From assembly GCA_025677815.1 (NCBI GenBank), contig JAIXMP010000016.1, positions 930,001 through 994,000 on the forward strand: a stretch of 64,000 nucleotides of DNA, in the 5' to 3' direction. The notes under the pieces are model-generated. The model did no database searches, was not told where the DNA came from, and saw only the letters and a list, made by a program, of their open reading frames with translations. Origin of the DNA: Phascolomyces articulosus. Lineage: Eukaryota; Mucoromycota; Mucoromycetes; Mucorales; Lichtheimiaceae. This document shows positions 48,484-61,222 of this stretch, piece by piece (the first letter of the stretch is position 1; the number at the start of each line of letters is the position of its first letter). The position numbers were made by a program, and so were the translations under genes.

Positions 48484-49290
48484 TCAATTGTCTAAAGACA
48501 TTATCAAACCACACGGATTAGAATAGGAGTATTCCACCCAAAAGATGTTCAATCCAGAACATAGGTCACACGTCCTTTTTTTTACCTTCACAATATTGAT
48601 TATCTGATCGCACTGAATTGAATTAATCTTTGGATCGAATGATAATGCGTCAATAATCAAGGTAATGATGTTTTCAATTTTGATTGCGGAATATAACCGT
48701 CCATCTTCCAAAGTATTAGATACATCGACTACGTTATTCATTGAAATACTAATATATTAGATTTTATATTAATACACCTTCCCATACACTCAGCACACAT
48801 AATAATAATTATCTAGCAATAATACATACACCTTTCTATATCGCCCTTGTTGAGTTGATTTTGCTACCCCTTCTTCAGTTCGTCTAATGATTTCACCCGC
48901 GCTCACTCGTTCACTCCAGTACTTCTCGATATCTGGTGACTTGAACATCTATATAATAAGACCAATGGGCAAAAGATCATGGCAACAGCATGACCAAACA
49001 ACACAAAAAATGTTTACTTACGCTATAATGATCGGATACAATTTTCAAAGCCCAAGAAAAGCAAGGTTGATCAGGTTCCATCAATAAGACAACAACAGTA
49101 TTTTGAAATAACTTTTCGGCAATAGGCCGCTCGTCCAAGCTCCATTCACCAAAAGCGTAAAAGCCTTTCAAAAGTTCTTCATTATTATAATTTTTTTCAT
49201 GAATAAGATTTCTACTTCTTTTGTTGACTTGGCTAGTGAGCTGGAAAGGTGGAACAGTAGCCCAAGTGGTCCTTCAGCACACCAACTTCG
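48484..49290 (-). pseudogene. Unrecognised multi-exon coding fragment next to the transposase
   Basis: On the minus strand a coding-quality segment reads TVPPFQLTSQVNKRSRNLIH, then KGFYAFGEWSLDERPIAEKL, then LMEPDQPCFSWALKIVSDHY. A GT-AG intron (donor near 49018) leads to MFKSPDIEKYWSERVSAGEI, then IRRTEEGVAKSTQQGRYRK. A second donor near 48834 is followed by NNVVDVSNTLEDGRLYSAIK and a stop at 48484. Upstream of TVPPFQ the frame reads MSKLVC-stop, so the start is missing or broken. I recognise no domain. It may be a lineage-specific gene damaged by, or carried with, the adjacent transposon. Confidence 0.45.
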
Positions 49291-49478
49291 ACATTAAAAA
49301 TGAGTATTTTTTTGTTGACATTTAAAATGAGGACGACGTTATTTAAATGAAGTATAGTGATAATCTAAATAATTTTCGCGTCCTCGTGGGGATTAATCTA
49401 ATTGGACTCTTTATGAGAATATTATGGCAGCTACGCTAATCATTAGGAAAAATCCTGCAGTGGAATATAGCCGAGGTT

Positions 49479-49507
49479 GTGTAACCATCACTCGTAGATG
49501 GTTACAC
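49479..49507. repeat. Perfect 11-bp inverted repeat
   Basis: GTGTAACCATC and GATGGTTACAC are separated by a 7-nt loop (ACTCGTA). It lies in the decayed accessory block without a flanking gene. Confidence 0.8.
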
Positions 49508-50329
49508 GCAGCCAAATCTCACTCTTTTTCATGTTGATAGCCTGTGTTGAAATCTGGACCTTACATAGTAAAATTTCACTTTTCATCCAAAATGTGAAGT
49601 CTATCCCCTCAGCGAGAATAGCCTTTTTCAAGAAACAAAATCGATAATTTTGTTAATAATAGTCAAATAAACACATTTCCCTAGGCAGAATTGTCATATC
49701 ATTGTTTTTGTCTCTTTTGACAGACTTCAAGTGTTGGGGTCGGAATTCAAATTGATTGACGACCTAAGTCAGTATGCACCGTAATCGCCAAAGAGTTTGT
49801 TTCATCGTCACGAACTAGAGTGATGATGTTATTTTTAATACAGTGTAGACCTCCACTACCCTTTCAGTTTTTGAAACTGTAATAATAGGTGTTGCCAAGT
49901 AGTATGATTAACGTTTCTTCATTCTGTAAAAGACTATTAGAATGGCCCTCTTTTGTGGGATCCTCAAGTTGCATATGGTGTGGTGTTGCTTTTGCTGAAT
50001 GTTGTAATTGGCTCTTCACCAATGTTGCCTGAAATCTGTATTGTTTAATAATTGATATTAAGACCAGCTGAGAGACTACGGAAAAAACCCTATAAAAATA
50101 TTTGATTTCTCGCTTCCATTTTTAAAATCATCTGGTAAAACGTGTAATAAGAAAAAGTAAGAGCTCATTGTCATACCATTGAAGAAAATGAGTTAGATGC
50201 TCTATCAATAATGGAATTTTGTTCTCAATTTTTGAATTTGTGAGAGAGAACCAGGGTTTGTGATACATATGCGTAAGAACTTGTACCATTTTTTTTCTTG
50301 CTAAATTATACGATTACGTATTCTTTTGA

Positions 50330-50860
50330 AAACACTTTTGTATCCAAACTATTTACATCCTGTACCAATTGGGTTGTTGTCATTGATGATGCGTCAAATT
50401 CAGCAGCTGATACTGTATCGATACGTAAACTTGATATAATAAGGACATTAAATAATTTGACCCCATCTTGATCTTGAATGGCAGTGGGCCAAATGTTTTC
50501 ATATCGGATTTCGTTTGGTGGCAGTTACCCATATCCATTATACGCATTTTTCTAATCAGCTTTAAAACGGTTCCCGATGTGAATCTGTATGTCCCTCTTG
50601 ATTGACCATAAGTTTTGATACAAATATACGTCTTTTCACTCCCTTTTGATAAGGATTTATACTGAAAGTAGACTGTTGCACGCATACTGCATTACTGGAT
50701 GTACCATCCAGTCATTGTTGAGAAATCTGGAAACTTCGTCCTTCATTTTTAAATATCTATCTTGCTTGAAATAATGGGGCATCGGGGCTAGATAGTAATA
50801 CTGCATGTAATCATGGTGTAAAGAGTGACACCTTATCACCATCTTTATCACCCTCTATTT
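50330..50860 (-). pseudogene. Unrecognised broken coding fragments
   Basis: On the minus strand, pieces in different frames look protein-like: KQDRYLKMKDEVSRFLNNDW, then INPYQKGVKRRIFVSKLMVN, then KLFNVLIISSLRIDTVSAAE. They are broken by stops and frame changes. They may be exons of one decayed gene or transposon. No family was recognised. Confidence 0.3.
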
Positions 50861-53198
50861 TTTTTTTTTTTTTTTGGCAGGATTAACCACAATCATCTTG
50901 ATGTTCTTGTTATCATACTGAAGTACCAGCGATTGATGCAATATCAACCTTCATTCTGAACTATACCCATTTTTTCGATAGTAATTATTGATGGCTTTCA
51001 TCAATTTAACCTGGAGTATTTTCTCCTCATCATTGAATTTATTTTAACCATGTTCGTGTCTATAAAACATTGTTGATAACCTCGATAATAATACGTTTTC
51101 TGTCTCGATGACGTGTATATTGTTGACTATATTTGTGTCAATGCAAGAAAATAAGTTGTATCTAAATCTTATATCGCTTGAATCAATGATGGTTGCTATT
51201 CATTCTTGTTTTGTTTTAGTGGACCATACTCCCTGCACTCTTCAGACGCAGTTTTCGTTTATTAATATAATTTTTTTTACCATCATCGAGCCAATGTTTT
51301 ACATGTGTATCAAGTATAAAGCTATTCAACGAGAGATGGCTTAAAATGAAAAATAAAACATGGATAGAAATTATAAACAGTTGTGGATGTTTCTTCTTAT
51401 TGGATGACAATGCTAAGACTATTTTTCAGTGGTTGTGTTTAATAAACAACCATGTTTATCAGGTTCAAATGATTATATTTCTTAATGAATTTTCAAATGA
51501 TCCAGGTTTTTATTTCTTAGTAAATGAAATCTTTATAATGAAAACATGTTAGTTATATAATAATGATCTCTTATTGCGTTAAATACAATTTAAATAGTAT
51601 GTTTAGAAAAGAGGCAATACAGCTAAATAAGCAGGATTAAAACATCAATATCCAAATACCGCTCTGGCAAAACCAAATCAGAGTTTGGCATCTCATGCTT
51701 GATTTTTTTTCAAGTGTGAATATTTTTCTCCTTAATACGTATGTACATACATCACACTCCATTCACAATAATAAATTACAGTGGAATATGTAGGGATTAG
51801 TACGCGCCCAAATTATAGATGCTCAATATTTAATCTTTTTTTAGCGACGATTAATGGATATGCATAGTTTCAAGAGGGCACGCTCGCCCAACGAGCTTTA
51901 TCCTCTTCATTCAAACATCCAATGTCACGCTTTTTTCCCGGTATATACGTACCACAAAACAAAACAAAAAAAGCTAGGGGATTATGATGAGGGTCACGAA
52001 GACATTTCTATGACGCAGCCAACACTGGTGGTATTCAGTACCTGTATCAGTCTGTAAAGAAAACATCTATGTAGTATCTATTGATATATATATAAATTAA
52101 CAACAAAATAGCTCAATTATTAAATAATGGTTGTCTGTTGTGACCGCAAATACAATAAGTATGCTTGTAGTTGATTGCTAGCTGATGTGGTTCTGATGAA
52201 TTGTTTTGGACAGGGTTTGCTTATAAATTGCATCGAACTAATATACGAAAGGACAAATCCCATAGCTGTTCACCATGAATAATATAAGATTGTAAATTGG
52301 ATTTGGATTCTGGTCCTCATTTTCTCTCATACGATAAACGAGAACACATATCCAGTAATGGTGACAATCTTTGATATCAAGCTAGCAATGGGGACGATAA
52401 CATTAATTGGACTATTGGCAACATTCATTCACTGAATTGCTCTATGTCTACTATATATGAAAGGGGTCCTGTAACAAAATCAATATGCAATTAAAAGAGA
52501 ATTCATCAAGAGTGAATAGTAACTAATTTAAACTATGATATTTTGTGTCAACTACGGCAATTATGGGAAAAAAAATGTCAAACTTGTTCTCAATATCGAT
52601 GATTGAATATATACATTTTTATCGAATCTCTCGTTACTATTCACTTATTATACATAGTTTAAATTAACTAATAATTTGACAACGCAAATGAAATGAAGTT
52701 ATATACTTTTTTGTTTCTGGAAAAAAAAATTCCATTCTTCTGCATTAACGATGATTCAGTAGGCTACTATATAATAGTAACTGTAATAAAGAAACAACCT
52801 ACATAATATCAAGATGCTGTTAGTATCAGTAATTGGATAAAAGCTAACTAGTAACAAAATCAAATGCTACTTTCACATACATTGTATACTTTGCTCGAAT
52901 CTTTCAAAAGTGCAGTGCGCCATCTTATTTTTTCAATAGAGTAGCAACTTCACTTATGAATAATTATAATGTCGCAAATTTTGTTCCCCATTCAGATATA
53001 GGGATAGTTTATTATAAGTTAGTGCTACTACTACTATTTATAATCCTATGCTTCATTTTATTTATGCGTTTGTTGTAGCTATCTAATAAACAGCAGGTAG
53101 TATTACATGTATCTTGGTTGCTCTATCCCAATTGTATATTTTATTGTATTTGTAGATCCAAAGCTTTATATTGATCTTTTCGCACTCAGAAGAAATAA

Positions 53199-53238
53199 GG
53201 CGCGTTTGCGTTTCGCGTGCTAAATAAGCGCGTTTTTT
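53199..53238 (+). promoter_or_regulatory. E2F/MBF-like CGCG motif cluster before ELG1
   Basis: GGCGCGTTT, TTTCGCGTG and AAGCGCGTTTTTT occur within 40 bp, about 140-175 bp before the ELG1 start, in AT-rich surroundings. They resemble the RNR1 promoter cluster and E2F/MBF consensus sites (TTTSGCGC, ACGCGT). Confidence 0.5.
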
Positions 53239-53375
53239 TCCCCATAATAATCAAGCAACAACCAACACAACTATTTTTTTTTATTATACTATACCCTTCT
53301 CCAGGCATTCAAGTAATCGATCGGGAACCCATTTATTTTTATTATTACAATCAGTTTGCAAAGTGTAAAAGAGAC

Positions 53376-55216
53376 ATGACAATAACGGATGCCAATGGTG
53401 GCGGTGAAAAGGCATTGCATCCTTTCTTTACGAAAATGCAACCTAAAACAACATATAAAGTATCCCCTACAAAACACTTTCTTTCTCCCAAAAAGAATAA
53501 AATATCTACTTCGACGACTACTACTGTCACTCCAACATCAATAACATCCATGACAACTAGGAACAAAAAGAACAATGACACCATGGACCATCAAGAGCAA
53601 CAAAAAGAAAATAAAAAACCAAGAACTCCAAGAATTACTAAAAAAACACCACCTAAAAAACAACAGTATACGAGCCATTTTATTAAAGCACGACAACACC
53701 AGTTACGACAATTACAACAAGAACAAAAAGAAAAATTAGAAAAATATCCACCCGAAGGTTCCACCACTGTAGCCAAACGCTATGCAAAATATCAACAAGT
53801 ATTAAGAGATCAACAGCGGGCTATAGAAGAAAAACAATTGCATGAAAAAGATAAGAGTCATTTATCTTTTGAAGAACAGCTTTATTTGGATATCTATGGA
53901 CCAGGAGAATCGAAAAAAAATGAAGAGGAACAACAAAAAAAGAAAAAGCCAGTGTATATGCAAAAAGGACCTACTATGTGGCCAGATAAAGAAATGTTTG
54001 AAGGAGGACATATTCGACAAGAAACCCAAGTATTACCAACACCATCGTCAGAACCAATGGAATTGGATCATGATACATCTTCATCTATGATGACGAAACA
54101 CAACACAGCCTTTTGGAATAGCAGTTACAGGCGATCAACGTCCTATGTCAGAGATATCGCTAAGAATCAAGGTCGTACATTTTTTGAATCAATGGCGGTT
54201 GTACGTTCAAAAGAACAGCAAGAAACAAGAACTGAAAAAATAGAGTTACAAGAGAATGATCAAAAACAGTATGCTGTTCGTAACGGTATAACAGTCGCCA
54301 AGACTTCAAGAAAGAAACAGCCAGAACCACCGTCTAAAACGAATAAACGATCCAACAACAACAATAAAGAGGAAAAAGACCAAGACCAAGAAATTATATT
54401 ATTGTCACATGCAGATGTGGCGGATTTAATGGATCGTGTTTATCAAGAGAGTCATTGGAAAGATACACCAGCATGTCAAGCATTATATCAATCATTATTT
54501 GATTATGAAGAAGTGGATGATGATAATAATGGGGATGGAGATGACAAGGATGATGATGATCTTCTTATGGATAAGGATAATGTTGGAGGTGATGATTGGA
54601 ACCAATTACCATGGACGGAAAAACATCGACCTACTTCCATCATCGACTTATTGGTGAATCAGCGTGCTCATAATTACTTGTTGGAATGGCTTCAACAATT
54701 AAAAGTACAATCACCTATTTCGGAAGAAGTAACGGCGACTCAGCACCAAGCTAGAAAACGTCGGCGTCGTCTTCAGCAAGAAGCATCCCCTGACTTAGCA
54801 TTTGAAGAATTGACCTTGGACGATGAAGAACTAGAGGAAGAAGACGATGAATGGGATTATCCACACTCTGAAGAGAAGAAAGATGATAGTGGTTCTGATT
54901 TTGAAATGAGCGGAACGAAAAAGAAACGACAATCTCAACGACAGCAGTATCAAAGAAAACGATCACGCAAGGAACATGCCAATAATAAGAAAAAGAAAAA
55001 TGTTAGGTCAAATTTGATGCTTGTTTTTGGTCCTCACGGTGTTGGCAAAACAACTAGTGTTTATACAGCTGCACAGCAAGTCGGATATGAAGTATTCGAA
55101 ATAAATCCGGGTATGCGGCGCGCAGGAAAAGATTTGATGGCTGCTGTTGGAGAAATGACAAAAAGTCATCAAGTGAATTTCCTTGACCATGCATCAGCAT
55201 CATTATCATCATCATC

Positions 55217-55249
<33 letters not shown>

Positions 55250-57640
55250 GCCAGCAGAACCAATTATCGATAAATCTCAAAAAGATATTTCAAGTATGTT
55301 TCAAAAAATAACATCCCCCAAAAAACGATCTCAAGAAGAAGAGAAACAACAAGATTCTACCAATAATAAAAAACGACGCATGGCAAAAGAATCTTCTGTT
55401 GTGACCAAAAAGAAGACTAAGAGCAATGGAATTATGAGCCATTTTGGTCGAATCAAAACTTCCAGAAATGTATCTATGGAGGAAGAAGAAGATAAAGCGA
55501 CAAGTAGTGATTGGGAAGATGATATGGATTACAAGATGCACCATGAACAAGAGGAAGTGCCCAATCAATGGATGAAACAACCTTTAGCATCTACCAAACA
55601 AAGTTTAATTCTATTAGAAGAAGTGGATTTACTCTTTGATGATGATAAAGGATTTTGGACTGCTGTATTGGAATTGGCTCAAACAAGTAAACGTCCAATA
55701 ATTATGACTTGTAATGGTAAGTGATTTTTTTTTTAAAAAAATCTCGATAATATCAATTTTTCTTTTTGAGGAGAGAGCGATTTTATTACTAATGATGATT
55801 ATTTTTCCCACAATGATAATAACAAAAACCGATCCATGGGATCCACTCTTTTTTTTTTTTATTTAATAAAGATACCGATATGGTCCCAATAGAAGCCATG
55901 AAACTCGAAAAGGCGATTGAAATTCATCCACAAACAACACACAGCCTCATACCTTATTTACAACTTGTTTGTTTCAAGGAGGGATATGCAGTAAATCCAA
56001 TGGATTTATTTTATCTTGTGGCTACCATGGGAAGTGATTTACGGCAATTAATTCATACGTTGGAAGTATGGTGTAAACAACTTAATCCATTATCACGGAT
56101 GAATGCCAGAACAAGAAATTCTGGCGCACTGGGAGCAACGGCATTACGGCGGACATTGTCATCATCTTCGTCAGTGGTGGAAGTAAAAAAAATGGTGGCG
56201 CGGAGGAAGAACAGGAGACAACAACAACAACAGGAGGAGCAACAAAAAATTGAACAAATGACTGATGAAGATTTCACCAAAGAGGGAAAGGATCCACCTT
56301 ACCAAAAAGAATTCCGTGTGTGTCCTCGGATATTCAATCAGTACATGGGAACAGATAGCCAAGATCTTGTATTGCGTATGACCACTATGGAAATGGAACG
56401 AGACGAGCCCAGTTTATTGGAACTTTGTCAATTCTATCAGCATCAGCAAGAAAATGATGCTTCCAAAGAAAACGATAGAAATGGAAAAGGAAAAAGTGGA
56501 AAATTGTTTACAGTAAAACAATGTTTTAATTCATCCGATCTTGGAATTATTTCTCGAGGGTTGGATACCATGGCATTTTCGGACACATGGATTACACGAC
56601 AGTCCAATCAATGTCAGGTGTGTGTAATTCTATGTTTATGTATATGAATTATAAGAATGTTTATGACTCAATAATGATAAATAGGTGATCATGGAACAAG
56701 CAACTTCATCTGAAGTAAAGGATCAAATTTGTGGATATCAAGGAACCATCCAAATGATTGGGAATAGAATCGAACCAGAATTATATGAAGTTGAAAACAA
56801 AATTCAACAATTGAATATGAAACGGGTCGCTCATCGCAAGTGGCAAGTGGAGATTCAACAAAGAGCTGGTATCTGGGGTGGATTGTGTTACAATCGGTAA
56901 GGAAAATAATGCAGTTGTTTATTTGGATTGAATATCTATTTTAAACAGTGCGTTGCATGGTGTTTGGGGTTGCATGGTATTCGGGGGACTAGTGAAAGAA
57001 GTGAAAGACGATCATGCGGATTTGAAAAGGGCTGAACAAAAAAAAAAAAAAACTTTACAAAAAAAAAAAATGTCAAATATAGAACAACTACCTATAATGA
57101 AAGCATTGAGGCTACTAAAAGAATACTAAACTGGCGATTAGTGAATAATCCAGTCTGCAGTATGATAATGACTGAATATGTTCCTTATATCCGAGCCATG
57201 TGTCAGGTACAACAAGAATTATTATTAGCTGAACAAGGTGGTAATGATGATAATGATAAGGATGGAAGAAGAAAAAGAGCTTTATTAAGAAAGAATGGAT
57301 TCAAGCATAAGATCAATGATGAGAGTATTGAATTATTATTAAGGAAAAGAGAAACTTGTAATTTGGTATGTTTTTTTAGTGTTTGTAGTATTAAAAAGTG
57401 GGATGTTTATAAATATAAATATATGTAACTCACATGATTTATCTTGTTCTAACTTGTTATTTATAATTATTGATTATAATGCTGTTTATAATGATTGTTA
57501 TTGATTATTATTAGACTCACCAATGGCATATACAAGCAACTGTTTATAATGATCGCTGGAAGGACGCAGCAAAAGGGAAAAAAAAGCTAAAAATACCCAA
57601 ACTCTCTTTTAGCGCTACACAGAAAAAAAATGGGACCTGA
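53376..57640 (+). CDS. ELG1: ELG1/ATAD5-like PCNA-unloading AAA+ ATPase (frame break in poly-A)
   Basis: Exons are 53376-55716, 55872-56617, 56685-56896, 56949-57365 and 57515-57640. The N-terminus has EKALHPFFTKM, a PCNA-interaction-like motif, in a long charged disordered region. PWTEKHRPTSIIDLLVNQRA introduces the AAA+ domain. Walker A is GPHGVGKTTSVYTAAQQVGY near residue 552, followed by MRRAGKDLM and KSHQVN as in ATAD5. A Gln-rich insert of about 150 residues precedes Walker B (SLILLEEVDLLFDDDK, near residue 743) and sensor 1 (PIIMTCND). The C-terminal lid and collar run through exons 2-5. ELG1 replaces Rfc1 in an RFC-like complex that unloads PCNA from DNA after replication. The frame shifts by one inside two A runs at 57038-57070; one extra A restores it. 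Confidence 0.88.
57038..57070 (+). other. Poly-A frame discontinuity in ELG1
   Basis: A15 (57038-57052) and A12 (57059-57070), separated by CTTTAC, lie within exon 4. The upstream frame stops at 57127-57129. The downstream coding sequence (TTTYNESIEATKRILNWRLV) is in another frame. An ATATAG just before ACAACT could alternatively serve as a splice acceptor. Confidence 0.75.
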
Positions 57641-58045
57641 AAAAAAAAGAGTCTTTTTTTATATGAACTGTTGTGTACCCAATCCTTTTTTTTTTTCTAC
57701 TTTGCAATCCATCATCAATAAAAGGTTGAGTTAAAAGTCGAGTTGAGTTGAATTGTGTGTATCTGTGTAATTTACCATACTGTATGTTGTATACTATGCT
57801 AGCATATTTATAAAAACAAAAGCAACAGTAAAAAACAGTATATAACCAACTCCTCTTTTTTATCTGTGCGTGTTTCTTCTTCTCTTCTTCTTTTTTTTCC
57901 TTTTCGCCTTTTTCTCTTTCTTCCTTTAATACTCTCTCACTTATCTTTTTATAAACCTTAATTTCTCTTATATCTATATAAGCTGTATATATACATTATA
58001 TATCATATATAGTTTATATATGTGTCTGTTTCTCTTGTCGGCATA
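57641..58045. other. ELG1 3' region and LIM-RhoGAP promoter/leader
   Basis: About 400 bp with a pyrimidine-rich tract (57860-57935) and TATA-rich DNA just before the start codon at 58046. No gene. Confidence 0.5.
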
Positions 58046-61000
58046 ATGAATCCTATTACTACAACTACTATGACAACCTTATTAACCGACGACAATAATA
58101 AATATCATCATTATCGTCCAACTAAAAATACAACAACTAAATTACCACCACCTACTTCACCTACCTCATTGGATCGTGAATCAACAACCACTTCAGCAAG
58201 TACCATTTATCAACATTCCACAACTACTTCAACTACTACTGCAACATTACTTGACCAACAACAACAATCTCGTTCTCACTCTTCTCGAAGGACTGCAAGT
58301 ACAGGCGCAACAAGTAGTGGGTCTACTCCACAACATTATTGTTTTGGTTGTCATCAACCTTGTGTACCGAGTGATCGTTCACCTATCCAAGCATTGGGGC
58401 GAATATATCATTATCAATGTTTTGTGTGCGAGGTAAGACTCTTATTTCCTTTTTTTTTTTTTTTTTTTACTCTTTCCCTTTTGCTTTTTTCTTCATCATT
58501 TTCAAATAGTTATCTTCTATTATTATTATTATTATCTATAACGCGCATTGCATATATAACACATGATTGAAAGGGGTGTTTTATGAGAAAGGGGAGGAGT
58601 ATGTGGTTGTGTATGATTATGAAAAAAAAGGGGAAAAAAAAAGAAAATGAGACATAAAAAGTTTATATGACAATAATAATGATATTCACGAAACCAAGGA
58701 GAAGAAGATGAAAAGAATAAATAACTTTTAAACGTTTTCTAAAATATCATTAGGATTGCCATGTTCTTGTCACCGATAAATATTACGCGTTAGATCATGA
58801 TCCATTATCAAGATCCATTGTTTGTGAACGACATTATTATGCCCGATTAAATCGTTTATGTAAGCAATGTGGAGAACCTTTATTAGAGGGAGCAACAACC
58901 GAAATGATCGACGGATACAATTATCATCAACAATGTTTACAATGTCCTGGTTGTCTCTTGGCAAAAAAAGCAAAGCAACAAAAGCAACGTAGTAGTAAGT
59001 TGAATATACCCCATTTGCTCAGCACGAGTAGTAACCGTAGTACGACCACCAGCATCAGCAGTAATAGTAGTAGTACTCGTAGCAGTATTCATAATGAATA
59101 CTATTTTGATGACAACATCTATCGAGAAAAATATTCTTACGACGGACGATCGTATTGCCAGTATCATTTTTCGTTGCTACGCAGCACAGCATGTTTTGGC
59201 TGTGGTCAAACTGTTTTATCCCAATCCGTCAATGATCGTGACAATCCTGATAAATTGTGGCATCATGAATGTTTTATGATTCAAAAGGTATGTCTTTTTT
59301 TATGGCTATCATTATCACCATCTCATTTATGATGAATAGTTCGAATTTATTGACTTGATGTTATTTTCATTCATTTGAATCCACAGTATTGGAATGTTCG
59401 ATTAGCCGACCAAGAAAAAGATCTTCATGGTATATATAAAACTTTAACATTTATATCTTATTTTTTTGTATAACAATCATGTATTTTCTGCGCCTCGTGA
59501 TGTGTAACCAACCAACCAACCAAAAAATAATAATAATTTATTATTATAGGTCTTTTCTTAAACATGAGTCCAGATGAATTAATGAAATTACAATTGAATA
59601 TGGAACAAAAACGAAAACATGTTTGGAATGAATTAAAAGGATATGAAGATTCACTAGCCAGTTGTATCAAGGAAATGGCAGTCGATGTTACTGGAGGACC
59701 TTATCTTGAAAGTGTACAAATGGCTAATCAACTTGCATGGCATCTTTGTGTCTTATTTTCAGCCCATCAAAAGATTCATTCTCTTTTTGAAGAATACAAG
59801 CCTCATCATTATCATTATCATCAACACCATCGCTTACAAGTACAGCAAGGTATTATAAATTATTATTATTGTTATTATTATAGATAGTAATATAAACATC
59901 TAATTAACCATTTTACTTTTTATTCCGAACAACAACAAAAAAGAATACGAGTGTGACAAATGGACCCGGATCATTGGTGTACAAATTCTACGATTATTTG
60001 ATTTAATTCATGCGAAAAAGGATAATATCCATTTGGATCCTCATCAACAGGAAGAATTTCGAAAACAAATTGTTCAGTTCGTCACTGCATTAGCTCATAA
60101 TGTAAAAGAATGTTTACGACTTGGTATTACGGAAGCACTAGAAATGGTAAAAATCATTATCCCTTCTCCTTTTCCCAATCAAAAAAAAGCATATTTTAAG
60201 ATACTATTTTATTCATCTTCTCTAGGAACACGAATATGGCGTCAATGATACTATACTGACGTTTATCCAGGAATTTGCACCCCTCAAGAAAAGTAGAGTA
60301 TCCATCACATCAGGAAGATATTGGCTCAAGGATACACCGTTTTCTACTACTACCGTGACGTCTCAAGAGAATGAAATTGTATCCAATCAAGATAAATGTC
60401 GTCAATGTCATTTAACGATTGAAGAAACATGTTGGCGTTTTCATAGTGAGCGATGGCATACACAATGTCTTGAATGTAATCATTGCCATCAAAAGATTGA
60501 ACCTCCTTTTAATGCACGAATAGGTGTTCATTATTTGGTAGCGGGTAGTAAAAAGAAATCGATCATCAGTAGTAATAAAAAAAAGAAACATTCATCCAAA
60601 CAACAAGATGAAATGATGACGATGGCGATGAATCATTCGAATGACGCATTACAAGTAGAATCAAACTTAATTTTACTTTGTGATAAATGCACCATTGATC
60701 CACGTACACGACGAAATTATTTAATGCAGCAGCAACCACTTTCCCGCGTAACTCAACTTGAACAATGTATGCATCTTTTGCGCGTCGCAGTGGCACGAGT
60801 CCATCAAGTTCCCATCAGTGGTAACGTCACACAAGGTATATATAATAGGTTATCTTCTTTTTCCTTCTCTCTCTCTCTCTCTGTTCCCCCCAAAACTCCT
60901 TTCTTTTATACTCTTATAGCCAACTCCTTTAAACAACAACATCAAAAACATACTCGTCTCCTCTTCTTCTTCTCTTACTTTATCTTCCCCCCCCAAAAAA

Positions 61001-61190
61001 AAAATCATAATATTGATTCATTCTGCTGATCATTTTATCAATATTCACTATTTTTAGGTAAAAAAGGCTTGCCCGCCATCAAAGCAGATTTCAATAACAA
61101 ACTGCAAGTACCTCCATTACTCACAGCTACAACAGCAATAACAACAACAGTACAGCATGTAAATAAAGAGCAGCAGCCACCTACTACAAT

Positions 61191-61222
<32 letters not shown>

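Larger units (their letters stand above)
49291..53198. other. Decayed accessory / gene-poor region
   Basis: 3.9 kb upstream of ELG1 with no intact gene. It contains the 11-bp hairpin at 49479, coding-like minus-strand fragments around 50330-50860, a T19 run near 50860, and an inverted but rearranged repeat pair at about 52512-52690. Short open frames at 51108-51552 on the + strand show no recognisable features. Confidence 0.5.

Noticed and set aside
58440..58570. Continuation of the first LIM-RhoGAP exon as a Leu-rich tail
   Set aside because: A GTAAGA donor at 58433 and an in-phase acceptor at 58753 restore the LIM domain; the read-through is intron.
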